Assembly: GCA_013388745.1 (NCBI GenBank)
Contig: JACAER010000047.1
Span: forward strand, 36,647 to 100,646
Length of the DNA: 64,000 bases
Source: Chloroflexota bacterium
GTDB lineage: Bacteria > Chloroflexota > Anaerolineae > Aggregatilineales > Phototrophicaceae
Reading direction: 5' to 3'
The first letter of the stretch is position 1. Each line of letters opens with the position of its first letter. Position numbers and translations under genes: made by a program. Of this stretch, positions 34,668 through 43,467 are shown piece after piece. The notes under the pieces were generated by a model. That model was not told the DNA's origin, did no database searches, and saw only the letters and a list, made by a program, of their open reading frames with translations.

Positions 34668-35777
34668 TTAGGGCTGCCAGCGCAAGAGGCCGACGGTTTC
34701 TGGCAGCGGCGCCGCCACTGGCTCGCCTGTCGCCACGTCGAACAGGGTCAGCGCGCCGTAAACGCTGCCTGTATCTGTCCACAGCGCATCGCTGTAGACC
34801 GGCAGCAGCGTGCCATCCGGCGCTATCTGGCCGATCATGGTGCTGCCTGTGCTGCTGGCCGGCAGCGTCACGAAGCGGACTTCACCGGCGCCGGAAATCA
34901 GGTTGTAATCGAAGGCGAAGAAGGCCGTTTCGCCGGCCGCTGCGCTCACCAGCGCCGAACCCACGATACGCACGACGCCGGGCGTGATCTCGACGGCCTG
35001 CTCGGCGAACAGCGTCGCGTCTGTGATGTCGGCGAAACGCACGACTTCGGTGTAGGCGTTGATGTTGTCCAGGCTGGCGGCGAAAGCCAGCGCCGGCGCG
35101 CCAGAAAGCGCGTTATTGCCGTAGATCAGCACGCGCCCGCCAGAGAGCGGCAGCAAACTGGTGTAGTTTTGGTTGGCAAGCTGCTGCCACGTGTCGTCCA
35201 GCAGATTGTACACGCCGACAGTCTTCCATTCCCAGACGTACACGTCCACGACGAGCTGCGCCGCGCGGCCTGCGGCGTCCAGTACGAAGCGCACCGGCTG
35301 ATAGAGACGATAATCCGCCATGTTGCTGCCGTCTTGCAGCAGCGGCACATCGGCCAAAATCTGGCGTGTTGCGCGCGTGCCCAGGTCGAGCAGCCACACG
35401 CCGTTATCGGCATACGCCAGATACTGATTGTCCTGGCTGTAGACCGGGCTGCTGAACATGCTGGCAGCGCTGAGTGTCGCCAGCAGAACAGGTTCTTCGG
35501 TATGTACCGACTGCCCCCACAACTGCCCGCCGCTGATGTAGGCAATGCTCAGGCCGTCATAAGCCGCGCCAAAGGTCAGCACATCGCTGGCGGCGCGCGT
35601 GATCTGGCGCGCGGCGCTCTGCCCATCCAGCAGCAGTTGGTAGACCTGCTGTACGCCGTTTTGATCGGCGGCTGTAAAATAGCTGACGCGCGGCACGCTG
35701 CCTGTGTCCTGGGCGTGCGCGGTGAGGGTCACGGCCAGCGCCAGCAGCGTGAGGAGAGTTAACAGGCGTTTCTTCAT
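34668..35777 (-). CDS. Secreted protein with WD40/TolB-like propeller segments
   Basis: A 369-residue exported protein. The signal peptide MKKRLLTLLTLLALAVTLTA ends near HAQD. The mature part is beta-rich with repeating short strands such as PVYSQDNQYLAYADNGVWLLDL and YDGLSIAYISGGQLWG, which resemble PD40/TolB-like propeller blades. No catalytic motif is visible. I start at 35777 because a signal peptide begins there and GAGGAA lies 9 bases upstream. It has no lipobox. Function unknown; a surface or secreted binding protein is possible. Confidence 0.75.
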   Translation of the reverse strand: MKKRLLTLLTLLALAVTLTAHAQDTGSVPRVSYFTAADQNGVQQVYQLLLDGQSAARQITRAASDVLTFGAAYDGLSIAYISGGQLWGQSVHTEEPVLLATLSAASMFSSPVYSQDNQYLAYADNGVWLLDLGTRATRQILADVPLLQDGSNMADYRLYQPVRFVLDAAGRAAQLVVDVYVWEWKTVGVYNLLDDTWQQLANQNYTSLLPLSGGRVLIYGNNALSGAPALAFAASLDNINAYTEVVRFADITDATLFAEQAVEITPGVVRIVGSALVSAAAGETAFFAFDYNLISGAGEVRFVTLPASSTGSTMIGQIAPDGTLLPVYSDALWTDTGSVYGALTLFDVATGEPVAAPLPETVGLLRWQP

Positions 35778-35915
35778 CGTTCGTGTTCCTCGTTGATCGA
35801 CAAATCCTGAATTATTATGCGCGCATTCCCTACGCCACACTCTACGCGCGGATGCCGTGTAACCTACGCGCGCCCTACGCCGGGCGCAGAATTTGGTTAT
35901 ACAGGACGCAGGGTT

Positions 35916-38900
35916 TCAGCGCGTCATGGCATCGAACAACTGCGCGGCGCGCGCCAGATAACGCAGGCGGCGTTTTTCGCCTTCTGGCCAATGGGCGGCC
36001 AACATCTGACACAGGCGCGCTTCGTCCAGCCGCAGCGCGGCGTCGTGGGCCGTGCGCAGCCCTTTTTGCCATGTTTTCTGCGCCTGCCGCGTCTGGCCGT
36101 GCAACTGCTGGTACAGCCCCTTGAGCAGCGCGTAACGCGGGCGGGCGAAGGGGAACAGCCAGGCGAACTGGCGCAGTTCGTCCAGCGCCTCGCGCGCCCA
36201 CAGGGCATATTTGCCGTAGCCCAGCGCGTGCCACAGCAGCAAAAAGGTCTCGGCGGCGCAGGCATAACCGTCCAGTGTCCACGCGGCCAACGGCTGCGAT
36301 GCGCGCATCAGTTCCAGCGCGCGCACGGCACAATCCAGCGCCTGATCACTGTCGCCGGCTTTTTGCCAGTACAGCGCCAGCACGCCCCAGCCCCAGATTT
36401 CGCTGGCGGTGTCGAGTTCCTGCATGAGATGCGTTTGCAGCGCGGCGCTGTGCGCGGCGGCCTGTTCCAGCCGATCCATATACAGATGAATCGCCATCTG
36501 TGGCGCGCGGCCTGTCACCTGGCCGTGCGCGTCGGCGGGCGGGAAAAGCGCGGCGCTGACAAAAGCGTTGATCGTCAGCGCGCGCTGCGCCTCGCCGAGC
36601 AGCAGGCGGGTATGCGCCTCATAAGTGGCGGCCTGCGCGTACTGCCGCAGCGCGCCCAAGGCTTCCGCGCTCTGCTGCGCTTTGGCATAAAACGGCAGCG
36701 CCGCCGCCAGTTCGCCGAGGTTGCTGTGATACAGGCCGAGCAGCAGGTAGACGCGCAGTTGGTCATGACCCGGAGGCAGGGCTTCGACGCCGCGCGCGGC
36801 CAGCCGATAGTAGGTCTCTGAGAGCCAGCCACCGCCGCCCAGCCCATAGAGATACGCGGCCTGCGCGTAGATGTGCAGGCGTTCGGGCGAAGGCGCGATG
36901 CTCTCCAGCAGATTGGCGCTGAAGTTCAGCGAATACAGGTTGGGCAGCAGGCGGTTTTCATGCAGCGTGAGCGTTTGCAGCAGCAGATGAGCGCGCGCGA
37001 TGTCCAGCGCTTGTTCGCGGGAACGGCGGGAACGCCCGCTCAAAAACGGCAGCAGACGGTTCACTATCTGACGCAGCGTGTGCAGGCCGATGCGCAGCAG
37101 CAGCCCGGCGCCGCTGCGTGGTATCTGGCAGCCCATCAGCGCCAAGGCCTGCTCTAAGTGCAGCCGGCTTTCGCGGAAGCGCCCCAGCCCATACAGCGCG
37201 TCGGCCAACTGGCGCTGCGCTTTGGCCGGATGCATGAGGTTCAGGCGCAGCGCGCGCTGCAAAAAGTCCACCGCGTCGCTGTGCAGCCCGCGTTCCAACG
37301 CCGCCCCGCCGGCCTGCGCCAGATAAATGGCCGCTTTGCCGCTTTCGCCCGCCAGCGTCCAATGATAGGCCAGCGCGGCGGTCTGTTCACGCGGGGGATA
37401 GGCGATCTCCAGTTTGCGCGCGGCCTGCTGGTGCAGATGGCGGCGGCGGTTTTCCGGCAGGTCGCGCAGCAGCCCCAGACGCAGCATTTCATGACGAAAA
37501 CGCCAGCCGCCTTCGATGTTTTCCAGTACGCCCGCGTCGGCGCACTGCGTCAGCCACGTTTCCAGATCCACGCCCACGCCCACCAGCCGCAGCACCTTAA
37601 GATCGAGCGTCGTGCCGAGCGCAGCAGCGCTTTTGAGCAGCGGGCGCGCAGAGGGCGGCACCAACGCCAGCCGCCGCTGCACGACAGTGGCCAAATCGCC
37701 CGTAAAAATGGTGGCGGGCAGTTGGCCAGAAGCGCGCACATTTTGCTGCGCGGCGCTCAGATTTTCCAGCAGCAAAAAGGGACTGCCGCGCGTTTCGTGG
37801 TACAGCAGCGTAAAAATGGCGGGCGGGCAGGGATCGAGCGCCGCCGCGCACAGCGCTTCCACAGCCGCAGCGTCGAGTCCCGGCAGATGCAGCGCGCAGG
37901 CCGAAGGCAGGGCGGCGCTCACATCGGGCGCGGCTTCTGAATCGCAGGCAGCGACGAGCAGAAGCGGCAGATTTTCCAGCAGCGGCGCGAGCCGGCTCAG
38001 CAGTTCCAGACTGCTGCCCGCCCACTGAAGATCGTCCAGCAGTACGACGAGCGGCTGCGTCTGGCGCGCGAACAGCGCGGTGAGCGTTTCCAAGAGGCGG
38101 TCGCGCAGCGCCGGCGGGTCGAGCGGCGGCGCATCATCTACCGCGCGCTCCAGCAGCGCGTCGATGTCCGGGATCAGTCCTTTGAGCACGCTGGCTTCTC
38201 TGTCGTTAAGGGCGCTGCGCAGGCACAGCGCGCGCAGTATCGGCAGCCACAGCGCATAAGGGGCGCTGGCTGCCGCTGCCGCATAACCACGCAGCACCAG
38301 CGCGCCGGCGCTCAGGGCATGCAGCGCGATTTCGTCCAACAGGCGCGATTTGCCCATGCCGCCGCCGCCCAGCACCAGCCACAGACTGCCCGCGCCGGCC
38401 AGCGTATGCTGAAGCGCGTCGGAAAGTGTTTCAAGCTGCGTGTCGCGGCCGGTCAAAGGCAGTGCCAGAACCGGCAGCGGTTTTTCCGGCACGGCGGCGC
38501 TCGTCTGCGGCCTGGCTTCGGCGTAGAGCGCGCTGATGTCATCGGCGCTGACATCGCGTTCATGCGGGTCTTTCGCCAGCAGCCGCGCCAGGATCAGCCG
38601 CAGCCGGATGTCGATGTCCAGGGCGTCCACTTCGGGCGTGAACATCAGCGCATCTTCGATCAAGACCTGCGGATCGTCGCAGCGCAGCGGATACTGCCCG
38701 GCGAACAACGTATAGGCCATCATGCCCAGCGCATACAGATCGGCGGCGGGGCTGGCGGGCGCGCCTTGCAGCACTTCCGGCGCCATAAACGCCAGCGTTT
38801 CCAGGGGCGCGTTTTCCAGTTCGCGCGGGCCGCGCGCGGGCGCCAGGCCAAAATTCAGCAGGTAGACACGCCCGTCATCGACCAGCACATGCGTGGGTTG

Positions 38901-39296
38901 CAGCGCGCAGTGCGCCACGCCGTGCCGGTGTAAATAGGCCAGCGCTTGCAGGGCTTGCAGCAGCAGCGCCACCTGCTGCGCCAGCGGCTGGTCATAGCCA
39001 TGATCGAGAAGCGTCTGCGGGGCGCGCAGCAGCGGCAGCACGACATAGGGCGTGTGCGTGTCGAAACCGTAATCCAGCACGCTGAGCAGATGGGGATGGC
39101 GCAGCGGGATGAGCGCGCGCAGTTGGCGCGCCAGCTTCAGACGCGCGGCAGGGTCAGCAGCGGCCTGCGGCGGCAGATATTGGAAAGCGACTTCCTGCCT
39201 GTCTAAGCGGTCAAAAGCGCGGTAAAGCGTCCCTATGCTGCCCGCCCCCAGCGCTTCCAGCAGATGGTAGCGGCAGCCCGGCAAAACATACGTCAA
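35916..39296 (-). CDS. Pseudokinase - STAND-type ATPase - TPR protein
   Basis: A 1126-residue paralogue of the kinase at 12625-15258, sharing its domain order and words such as SVLDYGF and LQALAYLHR. The kinase-like head (11-260) keeps the glycine loop GAGSIGTLY and MAPEVLQGAP. It has lost every catalytic residue: VAIK lysine is Q39 (VAFQ), HRDLKPSN is HCALQPTH (D to A131, N to H136) and DFG is NFG (N148). The ATPase part is intact, with Walker A LGGGGMGKS (309-317) and Walker B VVLLDDLQW. The C-terminal 600 residues are helical TPR. The start is a TTG at 39296, with GAGGGG seven bases upstream. Probably a nucleotide-switch scaffold rather than an enzyme. Confidence 0.88.
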   Translation of the reverse strand: MTYVLPGCRYHLLEALGAGSIGTLYRAFDRLDRQEVAFQYLPPQAAADPAARLKLARQLRALIPLRHPHLLSVLDYGFDTHTPYVVLPLLRAPQTLLDHGYDQPLAQQVALLLQALQALAYLHRHGVAHCALQPTHVLVDDGRVYLLNFGLAPARGPRELENAPLETLAFMAPEVLQGAPASPAADLYALGMMAYTLFAGQYPLRCDDPQVLIEDALMFTPEVDALDIDIRLRLILARLLAKDPHERDVSADDISALYAEARPQTSAAVPEKPLPVLALPLTGRDTQLETLSDALQHTLAGAGSLWLVLGGGGMGKSRLLDEIALHALSAGALVLRGYAAAAASAPYALWLPILRALCLRSALNDREASVLKGLIPDIDALLERAVDDAPPLDPPALRDRLLETLTALFARQTQPLVVLLDDLQWAGSSLELLSRLAPLLENLPLLLVAACDSEAAPDVSAALPSACALHLPGLDAAAVEALCAAALDPCPPAIFTLLYHETRGSPFLLLENLSAAQQNVRASGQLPATIFTGDLATVVQRRLALVPPSARPLLKSAAALGTTLDLKVLRLVGVGVDLETWLTQCADAGVLENIEGGWRFRHEMLRLGLLRDLPENRRRHLHQQAARKLEIAYPPREQTAALAYHWTLAGESGKAAIYLAQAGGAALERGLHSDAVDFLQRALRLNLMHPAKAQRQLADALYGLGRFRESRLHLEQALALMGCQIPRSGAGLLLRIGLHTLRQIVNRLLPFLSGRSRRSREQALDIARAHLLLQTLTLHENRLLPNLYSLNFSANLLESIAPSPERLHIYAQAAYLYGLGGGGWLSETYYRLAARGVEALPPGHDQLRVYLLLGLYHSNLGELAAALPFYAKAQQSAEALGALRQYAQAATYEAHTRLLLGEAQRALTINAFVSAALFPPADAHGQVTGRAPQMAIHLYMDRLEQAAAHSAALQTHLMQELDTASEIWGWGVLALYWQKAGDSDQALDCAVRALELMRASQPLAAWTLDGYACAAETFLLLWHALGYGKYALWAREALDELRQFAWLFPFARPRYALLKGLYQQLHGQTRQAQKTWQKGLRTAHDAALRLDEARLCQMLAAHWPEGEKRRLRYLARAAQLFDAMTR

Positions 39297-39418
39297 GGCG
39301 TTACCCCTCAGCCCAGCGCGGCACGCTCATGATTGTAACAACCTTCGCTTGCCGCACCAACGCCCCGCCGCGCCCCCACGGCAATTGCTTCAAATTTGTG
39401 CCGTAGGTTGTGCGCTCT

Positions 39419-39468
39419 CTTGCCCCACCCCCTCCCCGATTTCAAGGAGGGGGAGCAGGAGGGGCAAG
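39419..39468. repeat. Palindromic intergenic element, copy 5
   Basis: A nested palindrome: outer arms CTTGCCCC (39419-39426) and GGGGCAAG (39461-39468), inner arms CCCCCTCC (39428-39435) and GGAGGGGG (39446-39453). It lies 3' of the SCO1 gene. The inner arms match the C-run/G-run family of copies 1-4. Confidence 0.7.
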
Positions 39469-39509
39469 TGTAAGGGTCGCTTATTGCGCAGGATAACGTT
39501 TTGAAGCGC

Positions 39510-40112
39510 TTACCCTTCTTCCCCCGCCACGCCCATCAGCATCAGCATGTCGGCGGCGATCACGCTTGAATCGGTGCCGTAGGCGTAAGTGCGAATCCAG
39601 CGGCCTTCGGGGTTGAGCAGGAATGAGGCCGCCGTGTGATCGACGGTGTAGTTTTCGCGCAGGCCGGCGAAGTTGCGCGCGCTAAAACGCCCGCCGTACT
39701 CGCCGATCATCTGCGTGATCGTGGCTTCTTCGCCTGTCAGGCCGATGATTTCGGGGTCGAACATGCCGATATATTCGGCCATGCGCTGCGGCGTATCGCG
39801 CGCCGGGTCTACGCTAACAAAGACGAACACGGCCTGCGCGGCGTTTTCCGCCAGCAGGTCTTTGATCTGGTTGAAGCGCCCTAATGTGATGGGGCAGATG
39901 TCCGGGCAGTGGGTGTAGCCGTAAACCAGCAGGACATAGCGCCCCTGGAAATCGGTCAGCGACGCGCTTTCACCCGCTGTGTTGGTCAGTGTATAGGCCG
40001 TCATTGCGCGCGGGGGGTCAATGGCCGTAACGCCGGCAGGCAGCGCGGGCGGCGGCGGCGCGCAGGCGGCCACAAACAGCACAGTGAGCAGTAAAACCAG
40101 CAGTAAACGCAT
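39510..40112 (-). CDS. SCO1/SenC-family lipoprotein
   Basis: A 200-residue membrane-anchored thioredoxin-fold protein of the SCO1/SenC family, which delivers copper to the CuA site of cytochrome oxidase or handles thiol redox outside the membrane. It has a lipobox (VAAC, Cys17), the copper-binding CPDIC (C69, C73) in YGYTHCPDICPITL and the histidine H159 in YTVDHTAASFLL, all three copper ligands. A Pro-rich linker follows the lipid anchor. No oxidase genes lie in this window. It is transcribed in the same direction as the Cas6 gene but is separated by 71 bases. Confidence 0.93.
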   Translation of the reverse strand: MRLLLVLLLTVLFVAACAPPPPALPAGVTAIDPPRAMTAYTLTNTAGESASLTDFQGRYVLLVYGYTHCPDICPITLGRFNQIKDLLAENAAQAVFVFVSVDPARDTPQRMAEYIGMFDPEIIGLTGEEATITQMIGEYGGRFSARNFAGLRENYTVDHTAASFLLNPEGRWIRTYAYGTDSSVIAADMLMLMGVAGEEG

Positions 40113-40183
40113 AAATCACCTTTGGGGTGTGAATTCAGTCACAAGTAATTGTAGCGTGGCGGCGTATCCGGGGGTAGAGGCAT

Positions 40184-41044
40184 TCAGACCACAGGGCGCG
40201 CCAGCCCCATGCCGGTAGTGGTTTTGATGCCGACGCCGCTGTAAAACGCGAAATCCGTCAGCAGCGCCAGCGCCCGCGCCAGGTCGTCGTGTTTTTGCGC
40301 CAGCGCGGCGGCGCGCGCGGGGTCGTTTTTACTCAATTTCGGGTTTTCCGGCAGGATGAGATAGCGCACATGGCCGCAAAAGCCGATATGCCGACTGCCC
40401 TGCTTAAAGCGCAGCAGATGCGATTCGAGGTTGAAACGTCCCAGCGCGACAAAATGCGTCACGAACTCGTTCAGTTCGTCCGGCAGCGGCAGCGGGCTAA
40501 AGGCCGCCCAACGCTGCGCCAGGCTGCCGAACACCAGACGCGGGTCGGGCAGGGGAAAATTCAGGCCGCCGCTGTGAAAAGCGGTCGGCGCGGCGAAATG
40601 CAAGCGCAGCGCGCCGGGCGGCGGCGCGTAAATGTGCGGGCGGCTGAGCGCCGGATAGGTGCTGCGCCCGCTCCAATCGTCGTCCCACACAAGCTGCGTG
40701 ACGATCCACGGCTGGCGGTCGATTTCGATCTGCGCCGGCATACGCGCGGCATAGGCTTCCAGCGCGGCGCCCACGTCGGCGCGCAGGGCGCTGACACGCA
40801 GCCAGGCTTCTTCGCCGTAAGCGATTTCGCCGCGCAGGAGCGTGCCTGCGCGCGTGAACAGACCGTGCGCGGTATAGGGGCGCGCCTCGCCGCCGGCGCG
40901 ATGCAGCGCCGCCGAAAGCCCGGCATCGTAGGGTTCAAGGATACGGCGCAGCACAAACGCTTGCAGCGCGCGCCCCAAATGCTGGTCAATCAGCGCGGGG
41001 CGCGCGGCGCGTAAATGCAGTACGAGAGCAGCAAGATCAGGCAT
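40184..41044 (-). CDS. cas6: Solitary CRISPR-associated endoribonuclease Cas6
   Basis: A 286-residue Cas6-family protein, which cleaves CRISPR precursor RNA within the repeat. It shows the family N-terminus [13 protein letters not shown], the [10 protein letters not shown] segment, the C-terminal RAMP part with [11 protein letters not shown], and the glycine-rich loop [18 protein letters not shown] start it at the ATG at 41044, which overlaps the stop of the CAP-LysM gene by 8 bases; the longer TTG frame adds nine residues. No other cas gene and no CRISPR array occurs in 64 kb. It may act on a distant array or have another RNA role. The catalytic histidine cannot be fixed without alignment. 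Confidence 0.85.
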   Translation of the reverse strand: MPDLAALVLHLRAARPALIDQHLGRALQAFVLRRILEPYDAGLSAALHRAGGEARPYTAHGLFTRAGTLLRGEIAYGEEAWLRVSALRADVGAALEAYAARMPAQIEIDRQPWIVTQLVWDDDWSGRSTYPALSRPHIYAPPPGALRLHFAAPTAFHSGGLNFPLPDPRLVFGSLAQRWAAFSPLPLPDELNEFVTHFVALGRFNLESHLLRFKQGSRHIGFCGHVRYLILPENPKLSKNDPARAAALAQKHDDLARALALLTDFAFYSGVGIKTTTGMGLARPVV

Positions 41045-42104
41045 TGGGTAAACGCAGCGTTTGGCCGACAAAAATCAGATCCGGGTTGGCGATGCCGTTG
41101 AGCGACACCAGCGTGGCGACGGTAGTGCCAAAACGCCGTGCCAGACGGGAAAGTGTATCGCCACGTTGGACAATATACGCGCCCGAAACCGGCGCGGTGA
41201 CCACTGTCGTGGGCGGCGCGCTAATCGTGACAGCGCCGTTCGGGCCGCGTTCGACCAGCACCAGTGTGCCCGCCCGCCCGACCACGCCGCAGGTGTAACC
41301 GTTGTTCGGCGACGAGCTGAGCCATTCGGGGACACGCGGCGCGTTTTCTGCGCCCATAAAAATCAACGACCCTGTGCCGCGCAGACAGACTGCTACGCTC
41401 GCCGGCACCGCGCCCCACAGATCGACAGCATAGATAAAGCCCTGATCGATCACCCCCTGATGGCCGACGCCCGCGGGCGAAACGACCTGACACTCGAAGC
41501 CGCTGACCGACACGAGCACATTGTCATTGCCGCTGCACGAACGATTGGCGGGAATAGTGTTGATGCCGATGGAAGGCACGCCAGAAGGACTGCCCGCGCC
41601 GCCACCGCCCGCGCTGGGGCTGCCGCCGCTGGCGACCGTGCAGCCGCCGCCCGCGCCGAAGACCTGCGCCCAGTAGCGCCCGCCGCCGCCATCGGTCACG
41701 CCCAGCCCCATATGCGTATAGCCGCCGTTTTCGATGTTGGCGCGGTGGCCGGCACTGCCCAACCAGCCGTTGACGACATCTGTCGGCGAGGGATAACCGA
41801 GCGCGATATTTTCGCCCACCAGCGTCCAATTGTAACCCGCCGCCAGCGCGCGATCGCCCACGCTGCTGCCGCCCGCGCCCGTGTGGCTGAAGGTCCCGGT
41901 TGACGCCATCCAGTCGGAATGTCCCTGCGCCGCGTTGTTCAGTTCGACGCACAGCGTCAGCGGCGGCGCGCCGATGCTGGCGCGGTGCGCGTTGACCAGC
42001 GCCAGCACATCGGTAGCGTTATCGGCCAAAACCGGCAGCGCCGCCGCGAATAAAATCAGCAGCAAGGCAGCGCATAAAACAGAGAGGCGAAGATAAAGGC
42101 GCAC
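41037..42104 (-). CDS. Secreted CAP-domain protein with C-terminal LysM
   Basis: A 355-residue exported protein. The signal peptide ([20 protein letters not shown]) precedes a CAP/SCP domain (about 28-155) of the bacterial YkwD type with H62 in [17 protein letters not shown] (E98), [10 protein letters not shown] (H120) and YTHMGLGV. A Gly/Ser-rich linker and an unassigned beta-rich middle region lead to a C-terminal LysM ([19 protein letters not shown]) that binds peptidoglycan or other GlcNAc polymers. I choose the GTG at 42104: GGAGGAGGG lies 4-5 bases upstream and the signal peptide starts there. Its last codons overlap the Cas6 start, implying shared transcription. Confidence 0.88.
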   Translation of the reverse strand: MRLYLRLSVLCAALLLILFAAALPVLADNATDVLALVNAHRASIGAPPLTLCVELNNAAQGHSDWMASTGTFSHTGAGGSSVGDRALAAGYNWTLVGENIALGYPSPTDVVNGWLGSAGHRANIENGGYTHMGLGVTDGGGGRYWAQVFGAGGGCTVASGGSPSAGGGGAGSPSGVPSIGINTIPANRSCSGNDNVLVSVSGFECQVVSPAGVGHQGVIDQGFIYAVDLWGAVPASVAVCLRGTGSLIFMGAENAPRVPEWLSSSPNNGYTCGVVGRAGTLVLVERGPNGAVTISAPPTTVVTAPVSGAYIVQRGDTLSRLARRFGTTVATLVSLNGIANPDLIFVGQTLRLPNA

Positions 42105-42231
42105 GATGCCCTCCTCCAGACAACAACTATTAAGCTCTTTATAAACGCAAGACAGGCTTAAGATAAATAGGCGCAGCGTACCAGGATGGTTGTAATGTGG
42201 ATAGAAACCGTGGTCACATCTTAATGCTTCG

Positions 42232-43044
42232 CTATCCCAGCGCCACATCGAGAAGCATCATCACCGCGAAGCCCAGCATGGCCCCCATCGTGGCAATATC
42301 GGCGTGCCCGCCGCGCTGCGATTCCGGCACGACTTCTTCGACCACCACAAAAATCATCGCCCCCGCCGCGAAACTCAGCGCGAACGGCAGCAGCGGCCGC
42401 GCCACCAGCACCGCCGCCGCGCCGAACACCCCCGCCAGCGGTTCAACCGCCGCCGAAAGCTGGCCGTACCAGAAGCTTTTCCCACGCGACATGCCCTCGC
42501 GCCGCAGCGGCACCGCCACCGCCAGCCCCTCCGGGAAATTTTGCAGGCCGATGCCGATCGCCAGCGCCAGCGCCCCGGCGACCGTCGCCGAGGGAATGCC
42601 CTGCGCTGCCGCACCAAAAGCCACGCCGACCGCCAGCCCTTCGGGAATATTGTGCAGCGTAATCGCCAGCACCAGCAGCACCGCGCGCTGCCACGACGTT
42701 TTTAGCCCTTCGGCTTCTTCGCGCCGCGCCCACAAATGCAAATGCGGCAGCAGCATGTCGATGGCGCGCAGGAACAGCCCGCCGCACAAAAAACCGCTGA
42801 CCGCCGGCAGCCACACGGGGAGCGGCCCGCCTTCCGACATTTCGATGGCCGGCGCCAGCAGCGACCAGAAGCTCGCGGCAATCATGACCCCCGCCGCGAA
42901 GCCCAGCATAGCGTCCAGCAGGCGGCGGCTGACTTCGCGCGTCAGAAACACTGCCGCCGCCCCCAGCGCCGTCACGCCCCAGGTGAAGAGCGTCGCCAGC
43001 AGCGCCTGTGTGATGGGCGACAGGCCATAGAAGAAATTCAACAT
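42232..43044 (-). CDS. ZIP-family metal transporter
   Basis: A 270-residue inner-membrane ZIP transporter, importing zinc or other divalent metals. About eight helices are visible. The paired metal-site motifs are [17 protein letters not shown] and [16 protein letters not shown], the HNxPEG/QNxPEG signature of ZupT-like members. A short His-containing loop (LPHLHLW) lies between the third and fourth helices. The length matches ZupT (about 260). An inverted repeat lies just upstream, so metal-responsive control is plausible. Metal specificity cannot be read from sequence. Confidence 0.92.
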   Translation of the reverse strand: MLNFFYGLSPITQALLATLFTWGVTALGAAAVFLTREVSRRLLDAMLGFAAGVMIAASFWSLLAPAIEMSEGGPLPVWLPAVSGFLCGGLFLRAIDMLLPHLHLWARREEAEGLKTSWQRAVLLVLAITLHNIPEGLAVGVAFGAAAQGIPSATVAGALALAIGIGLQNFPEGLAVAVPLRREGMSRGKSFWYGQLSAAVEPLAGVFGAAAVLVARPLLPFALSFAAGAMIFVVVEEVVPESQRGGHADIATMGAMLGFAVMMLLDVALG

Positions 43045-43055
43045 TTTCGCTTGTT

Positions 43056-43076
43056 CTTATCTATAATTTAGACAAG
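43056..43076 (-). promoter_or_regulatory. Operator-like inverted repeat upstream of the ZIP gene
   Basis: CTTATCTA-N5-TAGACAAG pairs at 7 of 8 positions, 11 bases before the start codon. AT-rich -10-like sequences (TATTAT/TATAAA near 43082-43089) lie upstream on the minus strand. A site for a metal-sensing repressor (Fur, Zur or DtxR type) is the obvious guess; the sequence fits no consensus I can assert. Confidence 0.4.
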
Positions 43077-43266
43077 CTTTATAATACATTTTGAGCATAC
43101 GTCGCGCGGTCAGCCAGGAACAGTGTGCTTTGGCAGTCTCCGCCTGTGAAGAATGTCACAAATTGGGCCAGCGCCGCCGGTAATTGATTTGCTGTCCCAT
43201 CGCCCAAAACATAACCGCGCGGCCATTTGCGCGTACAATAAGATAAAAAGCACGGGAGATGATGCG

Positions 43267-43452
43267 ATGAGCGGCAGCTATGCAACATTTTTGGATTACC
43301 TCGAACTGCGGCGGCGCATCGAACGGCGGCTGAAAAGCGTCTGGCCGCTGGCGCTGGCGCGGCGCGTGCGCCAGGACGAACCCGACCTGCGCGCAGCGCT
43401 GGAAAACGCTGAACAGGCAAGGCGCGCCTGGATTTTTGCGCTTCGTGCTTAA
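43267..43452 (+). CDS. Small hypothetical protein, 61 residues
   Basis: An Arg/Leu/Ala-rich, probably helical protein (LDYLELRRRIERRLKSVWPL, then RVRQDEPDLRAALENAEQAR). GGGAG precedes the ATG by 8 bases and TACAAT at 43234-43239 is a likely -10. It lies just upstream of, and may be cotranscribed with, the membrane glycosyltransferase. I do not recognise the family; a coiled-coil partner protein is possible. Confidence 0.55.
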   Translation: MSGSYATFLDYLELRRRIERRLKSVWPLALARRVRQDEPDLRAALENAEQARRAWIFALRA

Positions 43453-43467
43453 CAATGCAGCCCAACA

